From the NCBI GenBank assembly GCA_040743155.1, contig JBFLJU010000001.1, positions 2,291,144-2,355,143 on the forward strand: a DNA stretch of 64,000 nucleotides. Direction: 5' to 3'. The DNA comes from Cycloclasticus sp. (lineage in GTDB: Bacteria; Pseudomonadota; Gammaproteobacteria; Methylococcales; Cycloclasticaceae). Under the pieces are notes generated by a model. That model saw only the letters and a program-made list of their open reading frames with translations, was not told the origin of the DNA and searched no databases. Shown here in pieces: positions 25,021 through 34,632 of the stretch (its first letter is position 1; every line of letters starts with the position of its first letter). A program made the position numbers and the translations under genes.

Positions 25021-26436
25021 TTACTGATAATCACGTAATTGGTCAATATCAAACATTTCTTCTGTTACATCTTCTTCACGATCTGTCCAAGCACCATCTA
25101 ATCGAAGTGTTGTATGTCTTTGCGTAGCTTCATTCAAAATAAGCACGTTTTTCCACATAGCATCACCAACGCTTGGTCTCCAATCACGCGCATCATCCCA
25201 AGTACGGAATGGATTACCGCGTGGATCCCAAGTCATTTGATATTGTAAGTAGTAAAACTCTTTATCAATATAGGTTTCACGCTTTGAGTACATATACTTA
25301 CCAGACTTATCAGTTACTTCTAGAACCCAAATCGGTCTAAGTTCTACATCCATATTATTAATTCCACACTGATCTTCAGTCCAATCTATAGGGTCATATG
25401 CATGTCCAACTTCTGGCTGAGCAAGAATAAAGCCTTCTCTTACAAGTTTGTAATCAAAACTTTTAATATTTGTCTTCGCCCATGAACCACGCCAGTCATC
25501 CCAAGTAATCTCAAGGCCTGAAGCCATAGGATCTTGTGAGTCAGAACCTGTTAACAAGCGAGTACGACGCAAACTAGGAATAAACACTTTAAAGTCATCT
25601 TCTTTATCTGGACCTGCGTAACGTTGTCTAACAGCAGCCAAGCCGCGAATATCGTTTGGCTCTAGGAAGAATACTGATCCACCTTCAACGTATTTTTCCT
25701 TACCTTCAATCTCACCCATCGGTGCAGTAACTGATCGGTTGTGATAATGCCACCACCACAAATCGGCTACATAACCACGCTCATGCCCATCAGGTGAACA
25801 TGCATCAAATTTAACAGGGTTAAATGCAAGCGTGTCATTATTGGTTGAATGAGCTACGAAGTCCCAGTGAAGCTCCATGCCATTTTTAGGATGAAGAAAC
25901 GGTATAGCCGTAGCGCCAGGACCAGACATTAGCGCTCTCGTGCCATCGTCATACTTAAGGAAACCTGTCTCATCAATAGTGATATTAATATTCTTATCAC
26001 GAAGTTCTTTAGTGTTTTTCAAATATCCTTCATGCATATAGTAGGTATTTGTTGGCACAATTGTAATTTGTTTAATATTAGCCCATTCACCACCTATATG
26101 AGCATATACCTCTTCTGGTAAATATTTCTTTAACCAAGGGTAATCGCCTTTGTTTTCACCATTAATAACCAAACCAGCCTTTAGGTCCGCAGGTATATCT
26201 GCCTTATCCATTAAATCGTAGGCATCATATCCACGTAAGTCCTTCCATTCTTTCGCTAAAGCAATTGCTTTAGGGTCTGAAATTAGAGTGACCCATTTAT
26301 CATAATTAGGGTTATTTTGCTCTGCCGCAAAGGCTTTCCAAGCATCTAAGGCCCTATTTGTATCCGCCATAACCGGCGCCGTAACTGATACAGCCGCTAC
26401 AAAACCAAGCGCTGCTGCTATTTTATTTAATTTCAT
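25021..26436 (-). CDS. DUF1329 family periplasmic protein, copy 2
   Basis: 471 residues, with signal peptide MKLNKIAAALGFVAAVSVTAPVMAD. It aligns with copy 1 along its whole length: same start of the mature chain (DTNxALxAWKAFA), same RRTRLLTGSDSQDPxASGLE block and the same last residues EEMFDIDQLRDYQ. The duplication is therefore in tandem and includes the terminator. It is preceded by the DUF1302 gene on the same strand (134 bp, with a terminator) and belongs to the envelope module. Two carriers may differ in ligand or may form a heterodimer (inference). Confidence 0.88.
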   Translation of the reverse strand: MKLNKIAAALGFVAAVSVTAPVMADTNRALDAWKAFAAEQNNPNYDKWVTLISDPKAIALAKEWKDLRGYDAYDLMDKADIPADLKAGLVINGENKGDYPWLKKYLPEEVYAHIGGEWANIKQITIVPTNTYYMHEGYLKNTKELRDKNINITIDETGFLKYDDGTRALMSGPGATAIPFLHPKNGMELHWDFVAHSTNNDTLAFNPVKFDACSPDGHERGYVADLWWWHYHNRSVTAPMGEIEGKEKYVEGGSVFFLEPNDIRGLAAVRQRYAGPDKEDDFKVFIPSLRRTRLLTGSDSQDPMASGLEITWDDWRGSWAKTNIKSFDYKLVREGFILAQPEVGHAYDPIDWTEDQCGINNMDVELRPIWVLEVTDKSGKYMYSKRETYIDKEFYYLQYQMTWDPRGNPFRTWDDARDWRPSVGDAMWKNVLILNEATQRHTTLRLDGAWTDREEDVTEEMFDIDQLRDYQ

Positions 26437-26530
26437 TCTGTTCTCCTGTTATTACTTTTTACTTTATATATTTAATTAGTCCTTACTTTCTATATTGCCT
26501 CTTGCCTCTTTATTTGCATTTACGCAAAAT

Positions 26531-26565
26531 AAAAAAAAAGCGGGGAATTAATTCCCCGCTTTTTT
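26531..26565 (-). terminator. Terminator of the DUF1302 gene
   Basis: AAGCGGGGAATT-AATTCCCCGCTT: a perfect palindromic stem, with seven A residues before it and T residues after it, just beyond the stop at 26571. It may allow partial read-through into the DUF1329 genes. Confidence 0.93.
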
Positions 26566-26570
26566 ATTTC

Positions 26571-28634
26571 TTAGAACTGGTATGTTAAAGATAGTTCAAC
26601 ATAATCAGAGTGGTCGTACATTCCAATTGGTGGGCTTTCTGCGTCACCTGATAAATGCAACCATTCTAGACGTGGGCGCCAGCTGTCACCGAAGTAGTTG
26701 AAGTCGATACGTTGACGATATAGTGTTGCATCATTTGTAAAGTCTTCAATAACTAAACCTTCAAGAACTAATCTTTGACTGTCTAACGGCATGCTCCATA
26801 AGAACGTCATATAGTTCTGGTGGTCTGACACTTCGTCTAATGCATAAGGTGCTTGAGCTAACAAACCTTCATCTGCATCGTGTGTATAAATATCAAACAA
26901 TTGAAAGCTTGTGAAGATTGATTTTTCCTGACCTTCCCAACCTGGTACCCAGAACGGGAAATCTATACCAATCATCGCTGAAGTAATGTCTGATTTAGTA
27001 ATCGCATTACTAGGTATAACAGCCAATGCACCAGAACTTCCTTGATCTATATTTGCCGACCCATCTAGATTTATGGTCGCATCTAGCCCAGCAAAATTTT
27101 CTGTAGGATTAACAATTGAACGGTTGAACGGGTGATCAAATTCATGGCTTACTTCTAAACGTATAGAAGGTGATGAATTTTTACGCCCAAAAGCCATAAA
27201 GTCTGACAAGTCACGAGTAAAGGTTGCACCTACCACCATTTGTCTGTAGTCGTAATCTAGTTCTACACCTGCTCTTACAGAACAAAAAGCTACTGAATTG
27301 TCTCCATCTGCATCCAATACTGGATCATTACATGCCCCTAACCCAAATCCAAAAGCTGTCGTAGCTGCTGTTAATGGGCTTCCTTGTGGTAAACCACCCG
27401 TTAATACATTGCCACCGACAGACAGGTCACGTAACCAATCTAAGTAACCGCCAGCACCATGCACAATCGCCTCTGTTTGGGAAGCTGAAAATGTGTAACG
27501 ACCTCCTGTCGCAGAAGGTAAAGGGGCCAAACCGCCAGTTCCCCAAGTACCAAAACCAGCTCCTGCACCAGTTGTAACATCACCACCGATAAATAAATCC
27601 AGCCCTCTTAATTTGAGTACCGGCAAATCTTGCATGCCGTAAAAAGCATTTAGTGTTGCAACACCCCCAAGTGTTTCAAATTTCAAACGCAATGAGTATT
27701 CGGCGTCTGAAAAGCTCAGTCTTTTGGATTTATGCTCAGGTGTTGCAAATGCAAAACCAACTAAACCACTACCGGAGGGCTCATCTAGTGTTACTGGCCA
27801 AGGCAAGCCAAATAGACCACCGGCTGAGTCAGACTCGCCAGGTGTTGGATTGTTAACGATAACATTCGAATGGAAAACTTCTGGTGTGAAGTTAAACTCA
27901 ACTGTTGGCCGGTGCATACCGAGTGCTTCGAACGGCGCCGCCATTCCAAGTTTCTTTAGGTTAAAGTCCACTGATAGCATTAATGCCGGGATACGTAGCT
28001 CATCTGAGTCTCTAAAAGCAAAGCGCTCACGTAAGTCTTGTGCGTGCAGTAAATCGATTAAACGTAGACCATCTGACTCACCCCAGCCACGCTGTTGTTT
28101 ACCAAATTTAACACTAAAGCGTCCTTTTCTATCACGATATTTAACCGATAACTCACGAATAACTTCTTCCCAGTCATTAAGGATTTGCACCTCACTGGTT
28201 TCACGACAGGTGTAACCCACATTGCCCTTACAATTATTGAGTTTAAACGGCACAGTACCAGGGAAAGTAATATTTGGAAATGATAGCGGATCCGTTGGAT
28301 CTAAACCTGGTTCAAACGCAAAACTCGGAGTTTGATCAGTTACACCACCAACTGAATTAAAGCTGGTAAATTCTGTTGATAAATCGCCTCGTAACCAGAA
28401 ATTTGCTACGAATGTCCATTTTCTACTTGGACGGTATGTCGTTTTTGATTCGATGATCCATTGCGACGGACCCATTTTATTACCTTGATCTTTAAGATCA
28501 TACAACACGGATGCACCAACTTTGATACGACCGTTTTGTGTTAGACCTTTAATACCGGTATCTAACGCAAAAGCAGGCGCAGCTATTGCTAACCCTAATG
28601 CGGCCGCTAGGCCTGTTTTTATTATTGACTTCAT
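26571..28634 (-). CDS. DUF1302 family outer-membrane beta-barrel protein
   Basis: 687 residues. Signal peptide MKSIIKTGLAAALGLAIAAPAFA, then a long chain rich in alternating hydrophobic/polar strands and ending in F (LSLTYQF), the C-terminal signature of outer-membrane barrels. The segment SVKFGKQQRGWGESDGLRLIDL is typical of DUF1302. These proteins are found with DUF1329, an RND permease and a Ycf48-like protein, and are thought to form the outer-membrane part of a transport system for hydrophobic substrates. Next upstream gene is the RND permease (117 bp away). The family function is not proven biochemically. Confidence 0.88.
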   Translation of the reverse strand: MKSIIKTGLAAALGLAIAAPAFALDTGIKGLTQNGRIKVGASVLYDLKDQGNKMGPSQWIIESKTTYRPSRKWTFVANFWLRGDLSTEFTSFNSVGGVTDQTPSFAFEPGLDPTDPLSFPNITFPGTVPFKLNNCKGNVGYTCRETSEVQILNDWEEVIRELSVKYRDRKGRFSVKFGKQQRGWGESDGLRLIDLLHAQDLRERFAFRDSDELRIPALMLSVDFNLKKLGMAAPFEALGMHRPTVEFNFTPEVFHSNVIVNNPTPGESDSAGGLFGLPWPVTLDEPSGSGLVGFAFATPEHKSKRLSFSDAEYSLRLKFETLGGVATLNAFYGMQDLPVLKLRGLDLFIGGDVTTGAGAGFGTWGTGGLAPLPSATGGRYTFSASQTEAIVHGAGGYLDWLRDLSVGGNVLTGGLPQGSPLTAATTAFGFGLGACNDPVLDADGDNSVAFCSVRAGVELDYDYRQMVVGATFTRDLSDFMAFGRKNSSPSIRLEVSHEFDHPFNRSIVNPTENFAGLDATINLDGSANIDQGSSGALAVIPSNAITKSDITSAMIGIDFPFWVPGWEGQEKSIFTSFQLFDIYTHDADEGLLAQAPYALDEVSDHQNYMTFLWSMPLDSQRLVLEGLVIEDFTNDATLYRQRIDFNYFGDSWRPRLEWLHLSGDAESPPIGMYDHSDYVELSLTYQF

Positions 28635-28751
28635 GGTTTCCCCTTTATTTTCTTGTCAATTGCTTATATATATTTTCTAACACTTGTTTTATACACTAAT
28701 TTTTTAGCGCCACATAGTGTTTTTTATCTTTTTTACAACACTGTTGTTTTA

Positions 28752-31085
28752 TTATTTCGTAGCAGCATCCTTGATGGTAAATAACGCTTTCGGGTGGAAT
28801 GCTGCAATTGCTGCTGGTACAAACAGTAACGACCCCAACATATTCATGAATAACACCATTGACAATAACATGCCCATTTCAGCTTGGAACCTTAGTGGTG
28901 ATGCAACCGCCCATGGAATTAACGGCGCTATCATTGTCACCGCTGTAATAAAGATCGCGTTACCCGATGTTAAGAAGGCATGGTGAATCGCTTCGTGCAC
29001 ATCTTTTACTTCTAAGTTCCGGTATTCTTCTTTAATTCTATCGATCATGTAAATACCGTAATCCACCCCTAGACCTACACCCAGCGCAGCTAGCGGTAAA
29101 GTACTAACGTTTAAGCCCACTTCTTTCCACGCCATAAAGGCGTAAGTTAGTGAGTTAGCCGTTGCCAAACTAAATAATAGAATCAAGCCAGTAGTAACCG
29201 AGCGGTAGTACAAGACAATACAAAAGAAAATAACAAAAGCGATCGCCACCATTGTTTTAACGTTTGAATTAACGATTTCTTTATTAAGTGCCTCGACGAT
29301 ACCAACTTGCCCACCCATATATAAGAACTTGGCATCACTGACCACTTCTTTTTCACTGGCAAAGAAAGCGTCCAAGTTATCTCTTAACTTTTGGATTGTT
29401 GGTCGACTATGATCTTCTAGGAAGAACGATATATTACCAATTTCCCAGTCGTTGTTTGTGTAGGCCGCAAAATCACCCGGCTCACCCCTTGAACGGAACA
29501 TGTAGATATCAAAACCTACTTCTTCTTTAGTATCTGGAATGAGCGCGTACGACGGATCCCCTTCAAACAACACCGAGTTAATTAACTTAATGATGGGCAC
29601 TAAGCTGATGGCTGGACGTACTTCAGACATATGCTCAAATACATAGCGATCAAGCGCTTCTGTTTGGTGATACACAGACGGATCCAACATGGTGTCCTTT
29701 TCACCTTCCACATAGACTTGCATCATATCGGTTCCCAAAAATGAGAATCGAGTATTAATTGATTCAACGTCTTTATTAAAGCGAGCTTCTGGCCACAAAA
29801 TAGCACTACCTTTTGTATCACCAACCGTTAGGTTTTGTGAATACCAGCCACCCATTGCTAATAAACTCGCTGTGATGAAGACCATTGTCCACTTGTGATC
29901 TTCCATATTAATCACAGCAGCCCAAATTTTATTGAGAATAATTGAACCCGTTTTGTGCGACTTTGGTGGTTTGATTAAGCACATAACCGCTGCAGCAAAT
30001 ATAAGTGCAGGTACAACAGATAGTAGCCATAAACCACAAATTACCGCCAGTGATTCGATACTTGGAATAGCAACTAGCCCTAACACACCAAAACCGGCCG
30101 CATCAGTAATAATCGCCGCTGTACTTGGTACCAACAATAACGCCAAACCATCTCTAGTACAGACACGACAATCTGTTGGTCGCTCATCACAGGCATCAAT
30201 ATTATCCAATATTCGCGTAGTGAACTGCACACCATGCGATAACACGATGGCAAAAATAAAGGCCGGTAAGAGAATGAGCAGTGGATCAAGGTTATACTCA
30301 ACCGCACCCATTGCACCTAGACCCCAAATTGTCGCTACTGAAGCTGTAAACATTGGAATAAACACGCCAACCCATGTTCTAAAGTATAAGAACAAAATAA
30401 TCGCAATAATTACCAATGACGCCGCTAAAATATTAAACACAGCATCTAGTGATTGGTAGATGTAACCAAGTAGTATCGGGCGACCCACAAAGTTAATTTC
30501 TAAATCATCCCCTTCATATTTTTCGCGTAAATCTAGGAAAAAGTTAAGGACTTCTAACTTGTCTGCCTCATCTCTAAAGTCTGCAATGATAATAGCTGAG
30601 GTTTCATCATTAGAGACTTGAAGACCTCTATATTGTTTATTAACAAACTGACGCATACGCGTCATATCTTTTTCGTTTTTAGGTAGATCTGGCCACAGCA
30701 AAGCATCCACACCCACACGACCGCCACCACCTGAAATCGCCTTTGTTTTTCTAAGCACTAAAGACTGGCTTAAATGGCGATATGTACTCTTGTTGTAGTA
30801 CACATCTTCAGCAATCTGCTTGTAGTTTTTTAAATAATCAAGGTTATAAATATTTCCCTTCTTATTTTTTACTTCAATTAAGGTCGTATTCGCGCCGCCA
30901 AACTGCTCACCAAACCTCAAAAACAATTCAACATTATTTGAGTCTGCTGGTAGCATTTCTTCTAATACAACATTCAGCGACAGGCCTTTATACGCATAAT
31001 ACCCAGGCACAATTGTTATTAGTGCCAACAATGAGGCAACAAATACCGGATGCCTTGAAATAAAACTGGATAATTTATTAATCAT
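28752..31085 (-). CDS. RND/MMPL-family permease
   Basis: About 777 residues from the ATG at 31085, which overlaps the stop of the upstream Ycf48-like gene (TAATG) and has GGAG upstream; a longer start at 31100 is less likely. The protein has the HAE3/MMPL layout: one N-terminal membrane helix, a periplasmic loop of about 170 residues, five helices, then the same repeated. The GVGLGVDYGIYMIDRIKEEY motif is in the second half. Such permeases use the proton gradient to move lipids or hydrophobic compounds. Genetic coupling with the Ycf48-like and DUF1302/1329 proteins suggests one trans-envelope complex. Confidence 0.9.
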   Translation of the reverse strand: MINKLSSFISRHPVFVASLLALITIVPGYYAYKGLSLNVVLEEMLPADSNNVELFLRFGEQFGGANTTLIEVKNKKGNIYNLDYLKNYKQIAEDVYYNKSTYRHLSQSLVLRKTKAISGGGGRVGVDALLWPDLPKNEKDMTRMRQFVNKQYRGLQVSNDETSAIIIADFRDEADKLEVLNFFLDLREKYEGDDLEINFVGRPILLGYIYQSLDAVFNILAASLVIIAIILFLYFRTWVGVFIPMFTASVATIWGLGAMGAVEYNLDPLLILLPAFIFAIVLSHGVQFTTRILDNIDACDERPTDCRVCTRDGLALLLVPSTAAIITDAAGFGVLGLVAIPSIESLAVICGLWLLSVVPALIFAAAVMCLIKPPKSHKTGSIILNKIWAAVINMEDHKWTMVFITASLLAMGGWYSQNLTVGDTKGSAILWPEARFNKDVESINTRFSFLGTDMMQVYVEGEKDTMLDPSVYHQTEALDRYVFEHMSEVRPAISLVPIIKLINSVLFEGDPSYALIPDTKEEVGFDIYMFRSRGEPGDFAAYTNNDWEIGNISFFLEDHSRPTIQKLRDNLDAFFASEKEVVSDAKFLYMGGQVGIVEALNKEIVNSNVKTMVAIAFVIFFCIVLYYRSVTTGLILLFSLATANSLTYAFMAWKEVGLNVSTLPLAALGVGLGVDYGIYMIDRIKEEYRNLEVKDVHEAIHHAFLTSGNAIFITAVTMIAPLIPWAVASPLRFQAEMGMLLSMVLFMNMLGSLLFVPAAIAAFHPKALFTIKDAATK

Positions 31086-32338
31086 TATTTTTCTCCCCAA
31101 CGACTAGATATCAGCTTAACCGCTTCAGACCCAGCTATATTTAGTTTCTGCCCGAAGGACATATCATTCAAATTACCTTTTACAATCATGCCGCGTAAAC
31201 CTGCTGCCCAAAAGTCACCTGACGGTGTTACAGCAATCCCACCCATCCAAACGTATGGAAGCGGGAAGCCTTCTTGAGGCGTTAGACTTGTCACTGTAAA
31301 TGTTGGCTGTAATACTTGTTCTACTGCCTCTGCTTCTACCACAGCATCATCCATAGACACTTTAAGTACGATTGACGCACCCGTAACCAACACATCATTG
31401 TTGCTTGCGCTGGCGACGTCATATAAGTGATTGCTGACTCCACTGTCTATTTCGCTAACGAAATAATCAATCTCTGTTTCTGGCAATACCGCTACTTCTT
31501 TAGCCACATATTCTTTGCCACGCCGCTCTGCTTTCTTTCTCGCTCTGGCTTCTTTTTTTGCCAGCTTTGCATCTTTAATTGCTTTTACTGACTCTCGTTG
31601 AGCGTCTGTCGCTAGCGTAAGGGAATAAATACCGCCATCCAAGCCAACCGCAACCGCACCATCTCCCTGAGTTGCTATTGAAAGTAAGGTTCCTGAACTT
31701 CGGTTATACGTAACCATCCATAGTTCACCACCGTTTTCGGTATGCGCGATCGTTCCAAACTCACCCACCAAAATTGCAGTATTAGCATCTTTTGCAACAA
31801 CGCCATGTAATCTTGGTAAATCGCGGCCGTCAAAACCCGTTAACGATTGCTTTTGCCAATTTTTACCGCCATCCTTTGTATGCCAAATCGCCGAGTCATG
31901 GCCAACAGCCCAGCCATTGTTTGCATCTGCAAATGCAATGTCTCTCAAATAAGTGCCGGCGTCTTGTTTTTGAACTTCCCACGTTATACCAGCGTCTGCT
32001 GTATGTAGGATTGATCCGCGATGACCTACGGCCCAGCCATTATTCGCATCGACAAATGAAACGTGACGAATAAGTTCATTGACCCCCATGTAAACTGCGC
32101 CCCATGACTCACCGCCGTCCTCTGTTCTAAAAAGGGAACCAGAATAACCTGCTACAAAGCCAAGCTTGTCATCAACAAATTCAACTGCGTATAAATTATC
32201 AGGCCAAAATCGGTGGAACTGACTTTGTTCGGCCGAATCGCCATTTTCTGCTATAGCAATTCCACTTATTAGGAACGCCAATACAAGCGCGAATAAAAGG
32301 CGCGAGCCTTTACTTTGTTTAATATTTATCGATTTCAC
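31085..32338 (-). CDS. Ycf48-like/BNR-repeat periplasmic protein
   Basis: 417 residues with a cleavable signal (LFALVLAFLISGIAIAE). Repeated blocks such as GYSGSLFRTEDGGESW, GHRGSILHTADAGITW and GHDSAIWHTKDGGKNW show the bladed BNR/Ycf48 propeller. Ycf48 is a photosystem II assembly factor in phototrophs; in heterotrophs this protein accompanies DUF1329/DUF1302/RND genes, where its role is unknown (perhaps an assembly scaffold). A lysine/arginine-rich, probably coiled segment (about residues 235-265) interrupts the propeller. First gene of the minus-strand module; a good sigma-70 promoter lies upstream. Confidence 0.88.
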   Translation of the reverse strand: MKSINIKQSKGSRLLFALVLAFLISGIAIAENGDSAEQSQFHRFWPDNLYAVEFVDDKLGFVAGYSGSLFRTEDGGESWGAVYMGVNELIRHVSFVDANNGWAVGHRGSILHTADAGITWEVQKQDAGTYLRDIAFADANNGWAVGHDSAIWHTKDGGKNWQKQSLTGFDGRDLPRLHGVVAKDANTAILVGEFGTIAHTENGGELWMVTYNRSSGTLLSIATQGDGAVAVGLDGGIYSLTLATDAQRESVKAIKDAKLAKKEARARKKAERRGKEYVAKEVAVLPETEIDYFVSEIDSGVSNHLYDVASASNNDVLVTGASIVLKVSMDDAVVEAEAVEQVLQPTFTVTSLTPQEGFPLPYVWMGGIAVTPSGDFWAAGLRGMIVKGNLNDMSFGQKLNIAGSEAVKLISSRWGEK

Positions 32339-32642
32339 TATCTTCCCCTCATCAACGGAATCTATTTTTTATAGATTTGTTTACAATTTTCAATCTAACA
32401 AGCGTTCAAATTTATAATAATTGGGCTGTTACTGTCAATGACAATTATCACTAATTGAGAAGCATCATCATAACTCTTAGCCGGTTTACCAAATTCTAAA
32501 CACTTAACTTTGCAAACCGAATATATATGAATTCTTTAACTTTGTACCCCTTTTTTTTCAAAAATTAAATTTAATATTAGGTTTTACTTAATTAACGAAT
32601 TTTGTTACTTTCATCACCCACCTTAACCACCTTGGAAGCACC
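32339..32642. other. Divergent intergenic region (Ycf48-like gene / quinone oxidoreductase)
   Basis: 304 bp, A+T-rich, non-coding on both strands. It contains the sigma-70 promoter for the envelope module at 32411-32438. The inverted repeat TGTCA-a-TGACA at 32433-32443 overlaps the -35 and could be an operator. Nothing else clear. Confidence 0.6.
32411..32438 (-). promoter_or_regulatory. Sigma-70 promoter of the envelope transport module
   Basis: On the minus strand TTGACA (32438-32433), 16-bp spacer, TATAAA (32416-32411). The start would be near 32404, about 66 bp before the Ycf48-like ATG. A perfect -35 and near-consensus -10 suggest strong basal expression. Confidence 0.65.
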
Positions 32643-33620
32643 ATGTACTCAAGCCTTTCTGCTAAGATTTATCAAACCGGCGACTCCAGTGTTTTTCAAC
32701 TTGAATCAACTAACGTAAACCCGCCGAAAGCTCATCAAGTGCTCATTAAGCAAACCGCAATTGGTGTCAACTATATAGATACCTATTTTCGCTCTGGTCT
32801 TTACCCGGTTGAATTACCGTCTATATTAGGTGACGAGGCTGTTGGCGTCGTTGAGCAAGTAGGCGAGGGCGTTAGCGAATTTTCTGTTGGTCAACGTGTT
32901 GCTTATTCAGCTGCAAAAGGTGCTTACACTCAATATAGAGTCATCGATATAAACGAGCTTGTGCCTGTGTCCGACGGTATTGAAGATAGCGCCATCGCCA
33001 CCAGTTTGCTTAGAGGCATGACGGTTGAATACCTGCTCTGTCGTTTGTATGAACTAAAAGCCAGCGACACCATATTAATTCACGCGGCGGCCGGTGGAGT
33101 AGGCCAGATTGCCTGCCAGTGGGCCCGTACAATTGGTGCGACCGTTATTGGCACCGTTAGCTCTGCCGAAAAGGCTCGTATTGCTGAGAAGTGTGGCTGT
33201 GATTTTGTCATTAATTACTCTGAGCAAGATTTTGTGCAAGCTGTTGACGAGATAACAAAAGGTCAAAAAGTAGATGTTGTGTATGACGGCGTGGGCAAAA
33301 CTACTTTTATGAAATCGCTTGATTGCCTCCGCCCGCGCGGACTGATGGTCAGTTTTGGCAATGCGTCTGGTAAACCGGACCCCTTTGACGTATTGGAGCT
33401 GTCAAAAAAAGGCTCTCTTTACTTAACCCGCCCGACGCTATATCACTACACTAGAAATCGGCAAGAGATCCTTGAAAGCGCCGCTCGTTACTTAGATAAA
33501 CTTGAGAAAGGGCAGATCAAAATACAAATAGGCGCGACTTTTTCACTCTCTGATGTTGCTAAGGCACATGATTATTTAGAACAGCGAAATACAACGGGCA
33601 GCCCTGTCTTAATTCCTTAG
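32643..33620 (+). CDS. NADPH:quinone oxidoreductase (zeta-crystallin/MDR family)
   Basis: 325 residues, the length of QOR/zeta-crystallin. GVNYIDTYFRSGLYP near the N-terminus is the quinone oxidoreductase signature, and AAAGGVGQIACQWA is the NADPH-binding loop; no structural zinc cysteines are seen. These enzymes reduce quinones and protect against redox-cycling products, plausible beside aromatic oxidation. ATG with a GGAAG site upstream. It is divergent from the envelope module and converges on the EamA permease. It could equally be a housekeeping gene. Confidence 0.88.
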   Translation: MYSSLSAKIYQTGDSSVFQLESTNVNPPKAHQVLIKQTAIGVNYIDTYFRSGLYPVELPSILGDEAVGVVEQVGEGVSEFSVGQRVAYSAAKGAYTQYRVIDINELVPVSDGIEDSAIATSLLRGMTVEYLLCRLYELKASDTILIHAAAGGVGQIACQWARTIGATVIGTVSSAEKARIAEKCGCDFVINYSEQDFVQAVDEITKGQKVDVVYDGVGKTTFMKSLDCLRPRGLMVSFGNASGKPDPFDVLELSKKGSLYLTRPTLYHYTRNRQEILESAARYLDKLEKGQIKIQIGATFSLSDVAKAHDYLEQRNTTGSPVLIP

Positions 33621-33677
33621 CCTAAACGCTAGCTAAGCCTGTTAAGCCGTTTTTAATCACGGCATCTGCCTTAATTT

Positions 33678-34574
33678 TTAAGTCGGTTTTGATGTTTTAA
33701 AACCAGCATAAAAGCTACCGGCAAATATTAGCAACATACCGACCAGTTGATATTGCTGCGGCATAACGTCCAAAAACAATGCGTTGATCACGATTATATA
33801 GACCGGCACCGTGTTTAGAAATAACGACGCTCTTGCCGGTCCTATCAACAGGACACCCTTATTCCAAAATAATAGCGATAAAACGGTTGGCCCCGTGCTA
33901 ATAAACAATACCGCAAGCATGGACTGGAGAGTCAATGTGGGCTCCTGGACATATTGCGTTTCCCATAAACCTAATGGCACCACAACAACCAATGAAATGA
34001 GCACGCCCAACGAGGTAATCAGCAACGGTGTTAGCTCCCTCATCGCCACTTTTGCAATAATGCTATAAGCCACCCAACTGCACACTGCTGCCAAAATGAA
34101 GAGGTCACCGAGGTTGAATTCCAATACCATGAGATTTGAAAGCTGTCCTTCACTGAGAATAAAGGCCAAACCTAATACCGTCACCATTGCGGCAAGCCAA
34201 TGTTGATAGGTTAGCTTTTCTTTAAAGTAAATACCCACCACGATAGCGGTTAATAACGGCGTTAATGAGTTAATTAGGCCGCCATTTGTCGATGTAGTCA
34301 GGCGGAGTCCATAATATATTAAGAACTGAAAAGCGATAACGCCTGTGATCGCCAACGCGATGATTATCCGCCAGTTAGTGATGTCTCTGATTTTTTTTAA
34401 CTCACCACTTTTTATCAACAAGATAAGAAAGATGGCCCCGCCTATCAGCAAGCGAGTGCTAACAATGGACCAAGGGCCAAAGTAATCTTTTAAATAGTGC
34501 CCCAAAATCATATTCCCGCCCCAAAACAAACCGGCAATATTTAATAATAAAACTGCTTTTAACGTATTACTCAT
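33678..34574 (-). CDS. EamA/DMT-family transporter
   Basis: 298 residues with ten predicted membrane helices arranged as two EamA repeats. Signatures: GLFWGGNMILGHYL at helix 1, NGGLINSLTPLLTAIV at helix 4, and SFLLF-like ALFISTGPTVLSLLFWNKGV in the second half. It is a drug/metabolite exporter-type inner-membrane protein of unknown substrate. It lies downstream of the oxygenase at 34633-36486 on the same strand but is separated from it by a terminator. Could export or import aromatic intermediates; no direct evidence. Confidence 0.85.
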   Translation of the reverse strand: MSNTLKAVLLLNIAGLFWGGNMILGHYLKDYFGPWSIVSTRLLIGGAIFLILLIKSGELKKIRDITNWRIIIALAITGVIAFQFLIYYGLRLTTSTNGGLINSLTPLLTAIVVGIYFKEKLTYQHWLAAMVTVLGLAFILSEGQLSNLMVLEFNLGDLFILAAVCSWVAYSIIAKVAMRELTPLLITSLGVLISLVVVVPLGLWETQYVQEPTLTLQSMLAVLFISTGPTVLSLLFWNKGVLLIGPARASLFLNTVPVYIIVINALFLDVMPQQYQLVGMLLIFAGSFYAGFKTSKPT

Positions 34575-34582
34575 CGTTTAAT

Positions 34583-34609
34583 AAAAAGCCCTGTTTTAAC
34601 AGGGCTTTT
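34583..34609 (-). terminator. Terminator downstream of the oxygenase beta gene
   Basis: AAAAGCCCTGTT-tt-AACAGGGCTTTT: a perfect stem with A/T tracts, 24 bp after the beta stop at 34633 and just before the EamA start. Confidence 0.9.
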
Positions 34610-34632
34610 CCTCTTACTTGTTATGAAAATAT

